Shown: piece by piece, positions 24,725-33,436 of the stretch
How positions within the stretch are numbered: position 1 is the first letter of the stretch
Layout: every line of letters starts with the position of its first letter
Assembly: GCA_037382465.1 (NCBI GenBank)
Contig: JARRPX010000016.1
Span: 1-33,500 of the forward strand
DNA length: 33,500 nt
From: Anaerolineales bacterium
Lineage (GTDB): Bacteria > Chloroflexota > Anaerolineae > Anaerolineales > E44-bin32
Direction: 5' to 3'
Notes under the pieces: generated by a model
What the model was told of the DNA's origin: nothing
Database searches by the model: none
Seen by the model: only the letters and a program-made list of their open reading frames with translations
Made by a program: the position numbers and the translations under genes

Positions 24725-24742
24725 GCTGGTGAGTGCCTCCAC

Positions 24743-26176
24743 TCAATAGGCTTTGGCGAATATCGCCCGTTGATCGGCTTTTTTCCCACAGCGGATGCAG
24801 ACTCCTGTTCCGCCTTCCTGATCCAACGGGATGCAGCGGGAAGTCGCTTTTGTCTCCTCTTTGATGGCAGCTTCACAATCCGCATCCATGCACCACCACA
24901 CTTCCGCCCAACCATTCTGTACGACTTCCTTGAAGTCCTCGTAGTCATCCACCCGGTGGGTATTTTCGGCCATGAACGATTTTGCCCGTTCGAAAATCGA
25001 TTTCTGCACGTCGTCCAGCAATTCCGCCACCGCGTGCGCCAGATTCTCCTGCGGAACCACCTGTTTTCCTTCTCTGCCCGGACGATCCCGGCGCGCAAGC
25101 GCAACCGTCCCCTTCTCGACGTCCTTCGGGCCGATTTCGACGCGCACGGGTACGCCGCGCAGTTCCCAATCGTTGAATTTGAAACCGGGTGTTATCCCTT
25201 CGCGATCGTCCAATTTCACCCGGAAATCCCCCAATTGACCTTGCACGGCCTGGATTTGCTCCATCACCTTGCTGCGCTGCGAGTCGTCCTTGAATATCGG
25301 CACGATGACGACCTGATAGGGCGCCAGGCGCGGCGGTAAAATCAGACCTTGATCGTCTCCGTGGACCATGATGATGGCCCCGACGAAGCGCGTCGAAAGC
25401 CCCCAAGACGTCGTCCAACAATACTGCAGGTTGTTGTCCTGATCGAGATAACGGATTTCAAAGGCACGCGAGAAGTTGTCGCCCAGATTGTGGGACGTCC
25501 CGGCTTGAAGCGCACGCGTGTCTCCCATCATCGCTTCGATGCTGTAGGAATGCAGCGCGCCGGCGAATTTCTCACTTTCGCTTTTCCTTCCCTTAATTAC
25601 GGGAACGGCGGCTTCGTTCTCGGCAAAATCGGCGTATACATCGAGCATGCGCAGCGTCTCTTCTTCGGCCTCCTTGGGCGTAGCGTGGGCCGTATGCCCT
25701 TCCTGCCAATAAAATTCCGTCGTCCGCAGGAAAAGCTTCGTGCGCAGTTCCCAACGAACCACGCTGTTCCACACGTTGATCAGGACGGGCAAATCCCGAT
25801 AGGACTTGATCCATTTGGCATACATGTGACCGATGATCGTCTCCGATGTCGGGCGAACGACGAGAGGCTCTTCCAATTCTTCACCACCGCCGATGGTTAC
25901 GACGGCCAACTCGGGCGAAAAACCCTCGACGTGTTCGCGTTCCCGCTCGAGAAAGCTTTTCGGAATGAGCAGCGGAAACGCGGCGTTAACGTGACCGGTG
26001 GCTTTGAAGCGTGAGTCAAGCGCTGCTGTGATGTTCTCCCACAGCGTCCATCCATAGGGCCGCACGACCATACAACCGCGCACGGGAGCATAATCCGCCA
26101 ATTCCGATTGCAAAACCAGACGGTTGTACCACTCAGCAAAATTTTCAGAACGGGAAGGTAATTGGTCTTTTGCCAT
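24743..26176 (-). CDS. proS: Proline--tRNA ligase, archaeal/eukaryotic type
   Basis: A 477-residue class II aminoacyl-tRNA synthetase charging tRNA(Pro). It lacks the editing domain inserted in the longer bacterial type and has the extra C-terminal domain of the archaeal/eukaryotic type. Landmarks are the start NFAEWYNRLVLQSELADYAP, motif 2 around LRTKLFLRTTEFYWQEGHTA, the GDTRALQAGTSHNLGDNF active-site segment near 228-245, and the C-terminal cysteines (WWCMDADCEAAI, then GVCIRCGKKA), which bind zinc in this type. The protein ends in AKAY, where a terminal tyrosine is normal. The ATG at 26176 follows AGAGGAAC. The 146 bases upstream show no T-box. It lies in a run with the APH-fold and metallophosphoesterase genes. 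Confidence 0.95.
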   Translation of the reverse strand: MAKDQLPSRSENFAEWYNRLVLQSELADYAPVRGCMVVRPYGWTLWENITAALDSRFKATGHVNAAFPLLIPKSFLEREREHVEGFSPELAVVTIGGGEELEEPLVVRPTSETIIGHMYAKWIKSYRDLPVLINVWNSVVRWELRTKLFLRTTEFYWQEGHTAHATPKEAEEETLRMLDVYADFAENEAAVPVIKGRKSESEKFAGALHSYSIEAMMGDTRALQAGTSHNLGDNFSRAFEIRYLDQDNNLQYCWTTSWGLSTRFVGAIIMVHGDDQGLILPPRLAPYQVVIVPIFKDDSQRSKVMEQIQAVQGQLGDFRVKLDDREGITPGFKFNDWELRGVPVRVEIGPKDVEKGTVALARRDRPGREGKQVVPQENLAHAVAELLDDVQKSIFERAKSFMAENTHRVDDYEDFKEVVQNGWAEVWWCMDADCEAAIKEETKATSRCIPLDQEGGTGVCIRCGKKADQRAIFAKAY

Positions 26177-26322
26177 ATTGTTCCTCTAGGATTAATGAAC
26201 GGTTTGCGTCGACCGCCGCAGTCTCTTTTCACGCCCGGCTGCCCTGCCAACATCGCCACCAGTGTCTATCACTCGACGTCATCTCTCCGCTGCGCAGTCT
26301 GTCTTGCGGTCCTCTAGAAGCC

Positions 26323-27402
26323 CTACAGCCTTCGCGCTACGGCCTCCGCAACGGGATGCAGCCACACTTCGTCGAGCTGCTCGGCGCGGGCTTCGAGCAG
26401 CGATTCCGGAGACGCGGCCAGCAGGTCGACCCACTCTTGAAGAAAACGCCACATCAGCGCATGATCCCACAAGACCGCCCACTCTTCGTCGTCCCAATGG
26501 GCACCGCATTGTTTTTCCAGACCTTGGCGATACCAGGCGACGATTTCCTCCTGATCCGTCGGCAGGGGATCGAACCACCAGACGCTTTTATTCACGAAAA
26601 GCAGCAGGTCCATGATCCCTGCGCCCACGGAAGCCAACTGCCAATCGTAAACGATCTGGCGTCCATCTTCCAGGATGGCAATGTTCCCCGGCCAGTAATC
26701 GCCGTGCAGGAGCGTAGCCGGTTCCTGCCGCAGCGGGGAAATCACCCGGTCGGCGTTCTTGGTCAAGGCGCTTAGCAGCTGCATCCTTTCTTGAACGCCG
26801 ATTAACAGTTCGGGTTCGCCCTGGCGGAGCGCGCGTTCGATTGCTTTCTCCGCTGCGGCCATGTGAACTTCGAAATCCGCAGACAGCGGCCGGCCCAGCC
26901 AGGGGAAGGCGTCGAAATCGCTTCCCAACCCCCAAAAACGATCGTGCAAATCAACCAGCGCTTCGATCGCCTTGCGGTAATCCGCCTTACGCCAATCCTG
27001 CGGTTCTCTCACGGACTCGAAGGCCTGCATCAGCAGCCAGTCGCCTACCGGCGACGCGGCGATCAAACGCGGCACCTCGATGGGAAAATGATCCGCCAGG
27101 GATTGATAGACGCCCACTTCCCGCCGCCCTGCGCCTGCCAGTCCCGTGCGGGTGGTGCCGCGCGGTTCCTTGACGACGAGACGGCACGTGTTTGTTTCAT
27201 CGCCCAGGAAGTATTCCACCTCCAGGGCGCGCAATCGGCCGATGGCCGGCCTGCGCGACGGCATGGGTAAAGGCGTCACACGGCCGATGGTCACAGAAGT
27301 GTCTTCGAGCATCCGGCGCATGCCAGCCGTAAGGGCCGCAAGGCTGAACGGCCACTTCCACTCTCCGGCGTTTTGCTCGCGCAAATTCCTTTCTCTCTTC
27401 AC
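26323..27402 (-). CDS. APH/choline kinase-fold phosphotransferase
   Basis: A 359-residue protein with the protein-kinase-like fold of aminoglycoside and choline phosphotransferases. The catalytic loop is HGDYWPGN at residues 233-240, the metal-binding aspartate is Asp253 in VYDWQ, and Lys78 in LVVKEP is the likely ATP-binding lysine. The members phosphorylate hydroxyl groups on small molecules; a true antibiotic-resistance role is not indicated, because the neighbours are housekeeping genes and similarity to known resistance enzymes is only at the motif level. The start is GTG at 27402, with GGAAGG further upstream; other in-frame starts are possible. It lies 57 bases after the metallophosphoesterase gene. 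Confidence 0.8.
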   Translation of the reverse strand: MKRERNLREQNAGEWKWPFSLAALTAGMRRMLEDTSVTIGRVTPLPMPSRRPAIGRLRALEVEYFLGDETNTCRLVVKEPRGTTRTGLAGAGRREVGVYQSLADHFPIEVPRLIAASPVGDWLLMQAFESVREPQDWRKADYRKAIEALVDLHDRFWGLGSDFDAFPWLGRPLSADFEVHMAAAEKAIERALRQGEPELLIGVQERMQLLSALTKNADRVISPLRQEPATLLHGDYWPGNIAILEDGRQIVYDWQLASVGAGIMDLLLFVNKSVWWFDPLPTDQEEIVAWYRQGLEKQCGAHWDDEEWAVLWDHALMWRFLQEWVDLLAASPESLLEARAEQLDEVWLHPVAEAVARRL

Positions 27403-27459
27403 GGCACTCGTATGATCCTTCCAATCTCATTCATCGATCGTCTATTCGAATTCTCCCAT

Positions 27460-28074
27460 TCAAGCACGCGGCTGAAGCAAAGTCACGGTGCGAGCGGGAA
27501 ACACATTGATGATCCGGCAGCCCAGATATTCCGTCTCCGCGACCTGGATGTTCTGCAGAATGTGAGTGTGACCATGCAGCATCAAACGCGGCCGGAACCA
27601 TTGGATCAGGCGCAGGAAGACGCGAAAACCCGTGTGCGCCACATCTCTTGCATCGTGAATTCCCCACGCCGGCGAGTGCGTAACCAACACATCCAGAGCT
27701 CGGCCATAACGCATACGGTTGTACAGCAATCGAGGCAGCAATCGGGTTACACGCAAATTCATGTCGAACTCCGTATACTGATGTTTGCCTCGATTCTTGT
27801 AGCGCTGGCTGCCGCCCAATCCCATGATCCAGTACCCGCAAACGTTGACGATGCGTCCGTCGATATTGATTCCGCCCGGAACGATGTATTGATCTGGATC
27901 GTGATTCCCGGGAACGTAGACCAGCGGCGCCGGCAGCATGGTAACGATGTATTCCAGGTATGCCGCCGGTAAATCGCCACAGCCGACGATCAAATCTACG
28001 TCCGCGGAGCTTTTCTTTATCGCAGGACCGTAAATGTGAGATACGACGTTGTCACTCAACGCCAGGATACGCAT
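27460..28074 (-). CDS. Calcineurin-like metallophosphoesterase
   Basis: A 204-residue metal-dependent phosphoesterase. All motifs of the fold are visible: Asp8 in LALSDN, GCGDLP with Asp34, GNHD at residues 56-59, THSPAWG with His133, and HGHTH at 167-171. The first motif lacks the usual D-x-H histidine and reads SDNVVSHIYG, a form found in a subgroup of uncharacterised bacterial members. The substrate could be a cyclic nucleotide, a phosphoprotein or a nucleotide sugar. The ATG at 28074 has only a weak site (GGGCG). It may be expressed from the promoter at 28396-28424 if transcription passes the terminator at 28261-28297. Confidence 0.88.
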   Translation of the reverse strand: MRILALSDNVVSHIYGPAIKKSSADVDLIVGCGDLPAAYLEYIVTMLPAPLVYVPGNHDPDQYIVPGGINIDGRIVNVCGYWIMGLGGSQRYKNRGKHQYTEFDMNLRVTRLLPRLLYNRMRYGRALDVLVTHSPAWGIHDARDVAHTGFRVFLRLIQWFRPRLMLHGHTHILQNIQVAETEYLGCRIINVFPARTVTLLQPRA

Positions 28075-28260
28075 CGTCGCCCATTACGATCGTGTTCGAT
28101 AGCGTGAGTCTTGGTGATCAGCTCTCGATTCAATTTTCACACGCCCTGTGCAGAAAGCGCTGCACGCACTGCGCACGTTCCGCGGCTGAAACAGAAATTC
28201 CTGGTAGACAGGAAGTCGATTTTCGTTCGGGCAGCAACCAAACGCTGCGCCGATTAGAGA
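28075..28260 (-). other. Spacer between candidate small RNA and metallophosphoesterase gene
   Basis: About 186 bases without a convincing gene. A short stem, TTCCTG/CAGGAA, near 28196-28212 is followed by TTTCTGTTTC on the minus strand, and GTGCAG/CTGCAC near 28147-28164 forms a second small hairpin. I see no clear promoter for the downstream gene here. Confidence 0.4.
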
Positions 28261-28297
28261 GAAATGAAAAGCGGCTTCCCTGCGATCTGGAAAGCCG
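28261..28297 (-). terminator. Intrinsic terminator of candidate small RNA / leader
   Basis: On the minus strand CGGCTTTCC (28297-28289) pairs with GGGAAGCCG (28280-28272), a 9-bp stem with one G-U pair and an 8-base loop, followed by CTTTTCATTTC. It lies about 95 bases after the predicted start point and 190 bases before the next gene. Confidence 0.75.
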
Positions 28298-28389
28298 AAC
28301 TTCAGAGGTGATGTCCGCGATGCTTCTACCAGACCAATTGCTCCTGGCTATTTATCTTCCGCAGGGGATGGGACATCGACCAAGTGCAT
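28262..28389 (-). ncRNA. Candidate structured RNA, about 128 nt (small RNA or attenuating leader)
   Basis: The stretch has its own near-consensus promoter (28396-28424) and an intrinsic terminator (28261-28297), and no reading frame of note. The predicted transcript has a closing stem in which GGTC-GATGTCC (28381-28371) pairs with GGACATC-ACC (28316-28307), 10 pairs with one bulge. This encloses a domain with a CCAG/CTGG hairpin, and the terminator follows 10 bases later. This layout, aptamer-like domain then terminator, fits a riboswitch or attenuator for the downstream metallophosphoesterase operon. A free-standing small RNA is equally possible. I compared it by eye with SAM, c-di-GMP, cobalamin, TPP, FMN, SRP and 6S RNAs without a match. 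Confidence 0.55.
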
Positions 28390-28424
28390 AAACGAATTAT
28401 AATTTATGCGCTTGGGGAAGTCAA
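28381..28424 (-). promoter_or_regulatory. Near-consensus promoter overlapped by an operator-like palindrome
   Basis: TTGACT (28424-28419) and TATAAT (28401-28396) on the minus strand are 17 bases apart. A 12-base inverted repeat, CAAGTGCATAAA (28381-28392) and TTTATGCGCTTG (28403-28414) with one mismatch, is centred exactly on the -10 hexamer. Its place would allow a dimeric regulator to block the polymerase. The promoter lies 53 bases after the metK stop codon; an oligo-T stretch at 28423-28428 precedes it. Confidence 0.75.
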
Positions 28425-28476
28425 AAAACCCTGGTCGACTCACGGCGTAATTCAGTCCCACATCAGCGACGGAGAA

Positions 28477-29703
28477 TCAACCCACCATTTCCTGCACCCT
28501 GGCTGCCGAGCGGATGCTCTCCAGTCGATCCAGGCGTTCCCAGGGCAAATCAATATCGTCGCGGCCGAAGTGGCCGTAGGAAGCGGTTTGTTGAAAGATC
28601 GGTTTGCGCAGATCCAAATCGCGGATAATTGCGCCCGGACGCAGGTCGAAATTCGCTTCGATCAGGCGGATGATCTCATCGTCGGGAATCCGGCCCGTGC
28701 CGAAGGTCTCCACGTTGATGGAAAGCGGACGCGCCACACCGATCGCATACGCCAATTGGATCTCACAACGTTCCGCCAGGCCTGCGGCAACGATGTGTTT
28801 CGCCACCCAACGCGAGGCGTACGCGCCGGACCGGTCCACTTTCGTCGCATCCTTCCCGCTGAATGCGCCTCCGCCATGGCGCCCCATTCCGCCGTACGTG
28901 TCGACGATGATCTTCCTTCCCGTCAGTCCGGAATCTCCCAACGGCCCGCCCGTCACGAAGCGGCCGGTTGGATTGACGAAGATTTTCACCTCGTCGTCGA
29001 TCAGATCATCCGGAAGCACGGGTAGAATGACCTCCTCGATCACACCCTCTCGGATTTCCTCGGCATCCACGTCAGGTGAGTGCTGCGTGCTGATGAGCAG
29101 CGTATCGATTCGTTTGGGACGCCCATGGCTGTACTCCACCGTTACCTGCGATTTTCCATCCGGACGGACCCAGGAAAGCACGTTCTCCTTGCGCACGACA
29201 GCCAGCCGCCTTGTAAGCCGGTGGGCCAGATCGATCGCAAGCGGCATCAAGGTTTTCGTTTCGTTGCAGGCGTAGCCAAACATCATGCCCTGATCCCCCG
29301 CGCCGATGGTTTCAACCTCCTCGTCCGTGACTTCTCCGGAACGGGACTCTAACGCATTGTCTACACCCCGGGCGATGTCACTGCTTTGCCGCGCAATTGC
29401 AACCTGAACGCCGCAGGTATTGCCGTCGAATCCTTTGGCACTGTCGTCGTAGCCAATCTCGGTGATTACCTTGCGCGCCAACTCGTCGTAGTTGACCTGC
29501 GCTTCCGTGGTGATTTCACCCATCAGCACGACGAAGCCCGTTTTTGTCGCCACTTCACAGGCCACGCGGGAGTACGGATCCTGCGCCAAACAAGCGTCGA
29601 GCACGGCGTCAGAGATCTGATCGCACATCTTATCCGGATGACCTTCGGTGACCGATTCTGAGGTAAAGAACAATCGACTCGAATTCATGAACGTTGTACT
29701 CAT
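28477..29703 (-). CDS. metK: S-adenosylmethionine synthetase
   Basis: A 408-residue enzyme making S-adenosylmethionine from methionine and ATP. GHPDK at residues 21-25, [12 protein letters not shown] near 135-146 and GGGAFSGKD near 282-290 are the family signatures; [24 protein letters not shown] is cited by its parts because it is nearly invariant. Two differences from the commonest form are a slightly longer loop region ([16 protein letters not shown]) and an extended C-terminus. The frame opens at TTG 29718, inside the terminator and ribosome site, so the ATG at 29703 is the start, with GGAGG eight bases upstream. It is controlled by a SAM-I riboswitch, giving feedback by its own product. 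Confidence 0.97.
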   Translation of the reverse strand: MSTTFMNSSRLFFTSESVTEGHPDKMCDQISDAVLDACLAQDPYSRVACEVATKTGFVVLMGEITTEAQVNYDELARKVITEIGYDDSAKGFDGNTCGVQVAIARQSSDIARGVDNALESRSGEVTDEEVETIGAGDQGMMFGYACNETKTLMPLAIDLAHRLTRRLAVVRKENVLSWVRPDGKSQVTVEYSHGRPKRIDTLLISTQHSPDVDAEEIREGVIEEVILPVLPDDLIDDEVKIFVNPTGRFVTGGPLGDSGLTGRKIIVDTYGGMGRHGGGAFSGKDATKVDRSGAYASRWVAKHIVAAGLAERCEIQLAYAIGVARPLSINVETFGTGRIPDDEIIRLIEANFDLRPGAIIRDLDLRKPIFQQTASYGHFGRDDIDLPWERLDRLESIRSAARVQEMVG

Positions 29704-29715
29704 GCAGATTGCCTC

Positions 29716-29751
29716 CAAAATGAAATTGCCCCTTCGCAGCGAGAAGGGGCA
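29716..29751 (-). terminator. SAM-I riboswitch expression platform terminator
   Basis: TGCCCCTTC (29727-29735) and GAAGGGGCA (29743-29751) form a 9-bp stem with a 7-base loop; on the minus strand it is followed by ATTTCATTTT. The T-run ends right at the metK ribosome site. Confidence 0.9.
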
Positions 29752-29786
29752 CGATCATCAAGGTGAGCCTCCTCTCATCTCTCAGA

Positions 29787-29886
29787 CACTCTGTCTGGCG
29801 GAATTTGCACCACACCCGTGGTCCGTCAACGGGCAGGTTGCCGAGGTTTCACAGGGCCGTTCCCTCCACCTCTCTGGATAAGAGTG
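29787..29886 (-). promoter_or_regulatory. SAM-I (S-box) riboswitch aptamer upstream of metK
   Basis: The minus strand shows the S-box landmarks in order: CACTCTTATCCAGAGAGG, GTGGAGGGAACGGCCC, TGTGAAACCTCGGCAACC and GGTGCAAATTCC, then a closing strand AGAGTG (29792-29787) pairing with CACTCT (29886-29881) to form P1. When SAM is bound, P1 forms and the terminator at 29716-29751 stops transcription. The leader would begin near 29908. The call rests on several conserved blocks in the right order next to metK. Confidence 0.95.
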
Positions 29887-29914
29887 CGATTGGGGCTATT
29901 TAATTTGTCGAAAA

Positions 29915-29944
29915 ACTATACCACACACCTTTAAAGGGTGTCAA
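29915..29944 (-). promoter_or_regulatory. Sigma-70 promoter of metK
   Basis: TTGACA (29944-29939) and TATAGT (29920-29915), 18 bases apart on the minus strand. The spacer contains a near-palindrome, ACACCCTTTAAAGGTGT (29940-29924), with one mismatch, which could bind a regulator. Confidence 0.8.
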
Positions 29945-29991
29945 TTTCCTCCGTTTTTCGATCGCTCGATCGCCCGGCGTGTTTTTTTGGG

Positions 29992-30306
29992 TTACTCCTT
30001 GGCTTCTTCTCCGCGAACACGGCCGATGCCCCACAGCACGACGGCCATGCCTACGCCGAGGCCAAATCCACCCAGCGTTCCCGGACTGTCCAGCCAATAA
30101 GCGATGAGAACGAAAACGGCAGACACACCCAAAGCCGCCGCCACGGCAAATTGCCAGACCCTCATCTTGACGGCCTGTACTGCCAGCCAGCCGGCGCCGA
30201 GGCCGAATGCCAGCGCACCGAAAGGACGGAGAATCAAACCGAGTATCTCCATCAATTCGTAGACGTCCATCGTAAGATCCAAATTCGACAAGATCATAGC
30301 GTACAT
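29992..30306 (-). CDS. Small membrane protein of unknown function (104 aa)
   Basis: A 104-residue protein with three hydrophobic segments, about residues 21-44, 51-70 and 77-95, and a short charged C-terminus (RVRGEEAKE). No signal peptide, catalytic motif or known family is visible. The ATG at 30306 has GGAGG seven bases upstream, which supports a real gene. It precedes metK on the same strand but is separated from it by the metK promoter and riboswitch; no terminator is evident between them. Upstream, the divergent SpoIID-SLH gene lies 373 bases away. Confidence 0.7.
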   Translation of the reverse strand: MYAMILSNLDLTMDVYELMEILGLILRPFGALAFGLGAGWLAVQAVKMRVWQFAVAAALGVSAVFVLIAYWLDSPGTLGGFGLGVGMAVVLWGIGRVRGEEAKE

Positions 30307-30679
30307 CGTTCGTCCTCCATTCTCTATTTAAGTGCCGTCGTATTTGACGAAAGGATCGTATACAGTATGGCACAAGTTTTGCATTTTCACGTAGCGGAAT
30401 CCCGTCGATTTTGGTGGTTTCCGATCCGAACAACGCAGGTAAACGTACGACGTATCCCGGGCAGGAAATGTTCCCTACCCCAACTGTGGACACTGGTTTG
30501 CATCGAAACCGAAATTGACCCAAAACGGATATAATGTCCTGCCATGACCGAAGGGCTCTTGACAGATTGCCTGTTTTTTCGATCATTATGGGTGCAGCAG
30601 GAGGCGGAGTTTAAGTTCCCAAGGAGCGGGCATCATTACTTCGTGATTCCGACGCAAAGCGGAGTGGATACACACCGTC
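30307..30679. other. Divergent intergenic region
   Basis: 373 bases between the small membrane protein (minus) and the SpoIID-SLH gene (plus) with no gene. On the plus strand TTGACA at 30559-30564 and a weak CATTAT at 30584-30589 (19-base spacer) could be a promoter for the large gene. A perfect TATAAT at 30530-30535 has no fitting -35. I see no riboswitch or terminator, and no convincing promoter for the minus-strand gene. Confidence 0.4.
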
Positions 30680-33433
30680 ATGAGTACCATGTCGAAAGAA
30701 ACCTCGAATAAACGTGCCTTGCGCCTCGAGCCGCGAGTAGGGTTCGTAGTCGTTCTTCTGATCGCCGCTGCGCTGATGTGTTTCACACTCGACGCGGCCA
30801 TTGCGCAGAGCGGACAAGGGGCAAACGTGCGCGGCACAATCGTCACAGCCGAGGACGATTCGCCGATTGCGTTCGCCGAAGTCTCCATCCCACTCCTCGG
30901 GTTATCGACGCAATCGGATAACACCGGACGCTTCCACTTCAACAACATCGAACTTTCCGAAACATTCGTACCGGCGACGATCACCGTGCGCGCAGTGGGA
31001 TACGGCGATTGGACCATCCAGGGCGTGCGCCTGATCGCCGGCGATACCTTGATCCTCAACGTCGAATTGCGCGATGAACCCCAAATCATCGCCGTGCCGC
31101 AAGCGCCTATAGACCGGCCAGACCTGGCTGAAAGCACGCAGGGCGCTCGGCGCGAGATCACCCCCGGTTTCGACGAAACCTGGTATCCCATACCGACGAC
31201 GATCCAGGTGCGGATCACGGGCTATGCCTATTGCGATCTTTCACGACCCTACACCGTAGAAACCATCGATTTCAAGGATTACGCCAAGCACGTCCTGCCC
31301 AACGAGTGGAATCTTTACTGGCACGACGAATCCCTGCGCGCCGGTGCCATGGCGGTCAAAATGTACGCCTGGTCCTACATCGCCGTTGGTGGAAAATGGC
31401 CCGATGCGGACGTTTATGACAGCACCTGCGATCAGGTGTACAACCCCAACTACGAATACGAAAGCACGAATCAAGCCGTTGACGATACCTGGGACTGGCG
31501 GCTGATGCGCGGCGGTTATCTGTTCCGCACTTTTTATCGCGCTTACCTCAGTATGTGTCCCCCCGAAATCGACGGGGAATGTATGGGCCAGTACGAATCA
31601 CGCGACCTGGCCGAGGCCGGGGAACCCTGGGATAAAATCGTCCTCAGCTTCTACGAAATGGGCGAGGTCTTGCTCATGTTGCCGATCGAAGGCGGCTACT
31701 CCATGCGCTTCTACGGCAGGATTGATGACGATCTTCTGGAACTCCCCGCCGACGATGACGGCGATCGGCTGAAAGTCCCCGTCGACGATCCCAGCAACAG
31801 CGATCCCGGTCCACCCGCGGATATCGGCGACACGGATTTCACCATCGAATGGTGGCTGAAAGCCCGACCGGGCGACAACGCCGCTGAACCACAAGAGCCG
31901 ATCTACGAGAATTGGACGCTCGGTAACATCATCCTCGATCGCAGTGTTTTCTACGATGATGGAATTGGCGAATATGGCGTGTCGCTGCAAGGCGGCCGCA
32001 TCGCCTTCGGAACCAGGAACGGCATCCCCTACGAAAGTCATACCATCCTCGGCAACATCGTCGTCACCGACGGCGCCTGGCATCACGTGGCCGTCACACG
32101 CAGCCTCGACGGTTGGATGCAGATCTTCGTCGACGGCCAACTGGACACGGCCGATCAAGGCCCGGTCGGCGATATCAGCTATACGGATGATCACATCGCC
32201 TATCACGTCAACGACCCCTATCTGGTAATCGGCGCCGAGAAGTTCGACCAGAGCACGCGGCTGGACTTCGACGGCTGGTTGGACGAGATGCGCTTCTCCT
32301 CGGTCGTACGCTACACCGAGAATTTCACCCCGCCGAACGCGCCTTACACAACAGACGCTGATACAGTCATCATCTTTCACTTCGATGAAGGTGAAGGGGA
32401 CGACGTTCACGATTTTTCGGAGCACCCCGACGGACCCAGCGACGCGCTGCGCTACCTCGGCGATCGGCCTGCGGGACCGCAGTGGTCGATCGATTCGCCG
32501 CCGGCCTGGTACGTACCGCCGCCCACACCGACGCCCACACCTACCTCCACAGCGACGGCGACAATCGCCGGTTCAACCACTGCTACGGCGACATCGACTT
32601 CAACTCCGACGGCTACTGCAACCCCAACTTCGAGTGCAACCGCCACCGTGACGGCGTCACCAACAGCGACTTCGACAGCAACTCCAACCACAACTGGAAC
32701 CGCAACCGCGACACCTGACGGAAGTGCGACGAACACTGCCACACCTACTAACACGCCTAATGAAACTTCGACCGCGACTGCCACGCCAACCGACACCGCA
32801 ACGCCCACGACCACGGCCACACCGACCAACACGCCCACCGCAGCGCCCACCGCCATCTTCGAAGACGTCCCCTACGGTCATTGGGCCTTCGACTACATCA
32901 ACGCCCTCTACAACGCAGGCTACGTCGCCGGTTGTTCGTCCGAACCGCTGCTGTATTGCCCGGACAACACTATGAGCCGCGCCGAGGCAGCCGTCTTCGT
33001 TGAACGCGGCATCAAGGATCTCTCTTTCTTTCCTGACGATCCAACGACTCAACTCTTCGATGACGTACCACTAGATAATTGGGCCGCGAAATGGGTCACT
33101 GTCTTGTGGGAGGATGGTTATACCGCTGGCTGCAGCCTTACGCCTCCGCTCTACTGCCCCTGGCAAGGGAATACACGTGCAGAAGGTTCGGTGTTCTTCT
33201 TGAAAATGCTGTTTGGGAGAGATTTCATGCCCGAGCAGCCTACCGTTCAGCGCTTCGCGGACGTCCCAATCGATATGTGGTATGCGAAGTGGGTTCATGC
33301 CGCAGATGATGCCGGATTATTGCCTCCTTGTGAGATGAGCCCCGAGTTGATGTTTTGCCCGGATATTCCACTTACGCGTGATTGGTCTGCCTACATGATG
33401 GTCCAGGCCAAGGGCGGTCTGCCGCTGGAGTAG
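30680..33433 (+). CDS. Secreted SpoIID-LamG-SLH multidomain surface protein
   Basis: A 917-residue protein with an N-terminal hydrophobic segment (about 20-43) that should act as a signal peptide. Domains follow in order. A carboxypeptidase-regulatory-like beta sandwich spans 47-131. A SpoIID/LytB-type domain spans about 172-345, with [11 protein letters not shown] giving the putative catalytic Glu209 and [17 protein letters not shown] as its signature helix. A LamG/concanavalin-like domain spans about 383-600 ([27 protein letters not shown]). A 110-residue Thr/Pro/Ala linker (613-725) leads to three SLH repeats (727-778, 792-845, 858-912) with SRAE and TRAE motifs; the third is degenerate (TRDW). 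SpoIID proteins cleave peptidoglycan and SLH domains bind cell-wall polymers, so this is probably a surface-bound wall or carbohydrate enzyme. The ATG at 30680 has no clear ribosome site; 30689 is the alternative. Confidence 0.88.
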   Translation: MSTMSKETSNKRALRLEPRVGFVVVLLIAAALMCFTLDAAIAQSGQGANVRGTIVTAEDDSPIAFAEVSIPLLGLSTQSDNTGRFHFNNIELSETFVPATITVRAVGYGDWTIQGVRLIAGDTLILNVELRDEPQIIAVPQAPIDRPDLAESTQGARREITPGFDETWYPIPTTIQVRITGYAYCDLSRPYTVETIDFKDYAKHVLPNEWNLYWHDESLRAGAMAVKMYAWSYIAVGGKWPDADVYDSTCDQVYNPNYEYESTNQAVDDTWDWRLMRGGYLFRTFYRAYLSMCPPEIDGECMGQYESRDLAEAGEPWDKIVLSFYEMGEVLLMLPIEGGYSMRFYGRIDDDLLELPADDDGDRLKVPVDDPSNSDPGPPADIGDTDFTIEWWLKARPGDNAAEPQEPIYENWTLGNIILDRSVFYDDGIGEYGVSLQGGRIAFGTRNGIPYESHTILGNIVVTDGAWHHVAVTRSLDGWMQIFVDGQLDTADQGPVGDISYTDDHIAYHVNDPYLVIGAEKFDQSTRLDFDGWLDEMRFSSVVRYTENFTPPNAPYTTDADTVIIFHFDEGEGDDVHDFSEHPDGPSDALRYLGDRPAGPQWSIDSPPAWYVPPPTPTPTPTSTATATIAGSTTATATSTSTPTATATPTSSATATVTASPTATSTATPTTTGTATATPDGSATNTATPTNTPNETSTATATPTDTATPTTTATPTNTPTAAPTAIFEDVPYGHWAFDYINALYNAGYVAGCSSEPLLYCPDNTMSRAEAAVFVERGIKDLSFFPDDPTTQLFDDVPLDNWAAKWVTVLWEDGYTAGCSLTPPLYCPWQGNTRAEGSVFFLKMLFGRDFMPEQPTVQRFADVPIDMWYAKWVHAADDAGLLPPCEMSPELMFCPDIPLTRDWSAYMMVQAKGGLPLE
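32516..32853 (+). repeat. Low-complexity Thr/Pro/Ala linker-coding tract
   Basis: Within the surface-protein gene, about 340 bases of ACN, CCN and GCN codons encode the linker between the LamG and SLH parts. Such tracts are prone to length change by slippage and are often O-glycosylated in secreted proteins. Third positions vary, so the tract is an imperfect rather than exact repeat. Confidence 0.85.
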
Positions 33434-33436
33434 TTC

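Noticed and set aside
26323-27402. Antibiotic-resistance gene (aminoglycoside phosphotransferase)
   Set aside because: Only the general kinase-fold motifs are present, and the surrounding genes are housekeeping; no mobile element is near.
28315-28350. Words resembling the SRP RNA domain IV (GGTCTGGTAGAAGCA)
   Set aside because: The flanking pairing needed for the GGAA tetraloop and the symmetric loop is absent, and the rest of the RNA does not fit SRP RNA.
28384-29025. Plus-strand frame of 213 codons over metK
   Set aside because: It is antisense to metK, and its first codons fall inside the promoter palindrome; no ribosome site or recognisable protein.
30530-30535. Perfect TATAAT on the plus strand upstream of the surface-protein gene
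   Set aside because: No -35 hexamer at a permitted distance; the TTGACC nearby is only nine bases away.
29900-30586. Minus-strand frame of 228 codons spanning the small membrane protein gene
   Set aside because: It overlaps the metK promoter and the better-supported 104-residue gene, has low-quality composition and no ribosome site.
32516-32853. Tandem-repeat-like tract that might suggest a CRISPR or satellite array
   Set aside because: It is codon-periodic, encodes the Thr/Pro/Ala linker in frame, and lacks conserved repeats with unique spacers.
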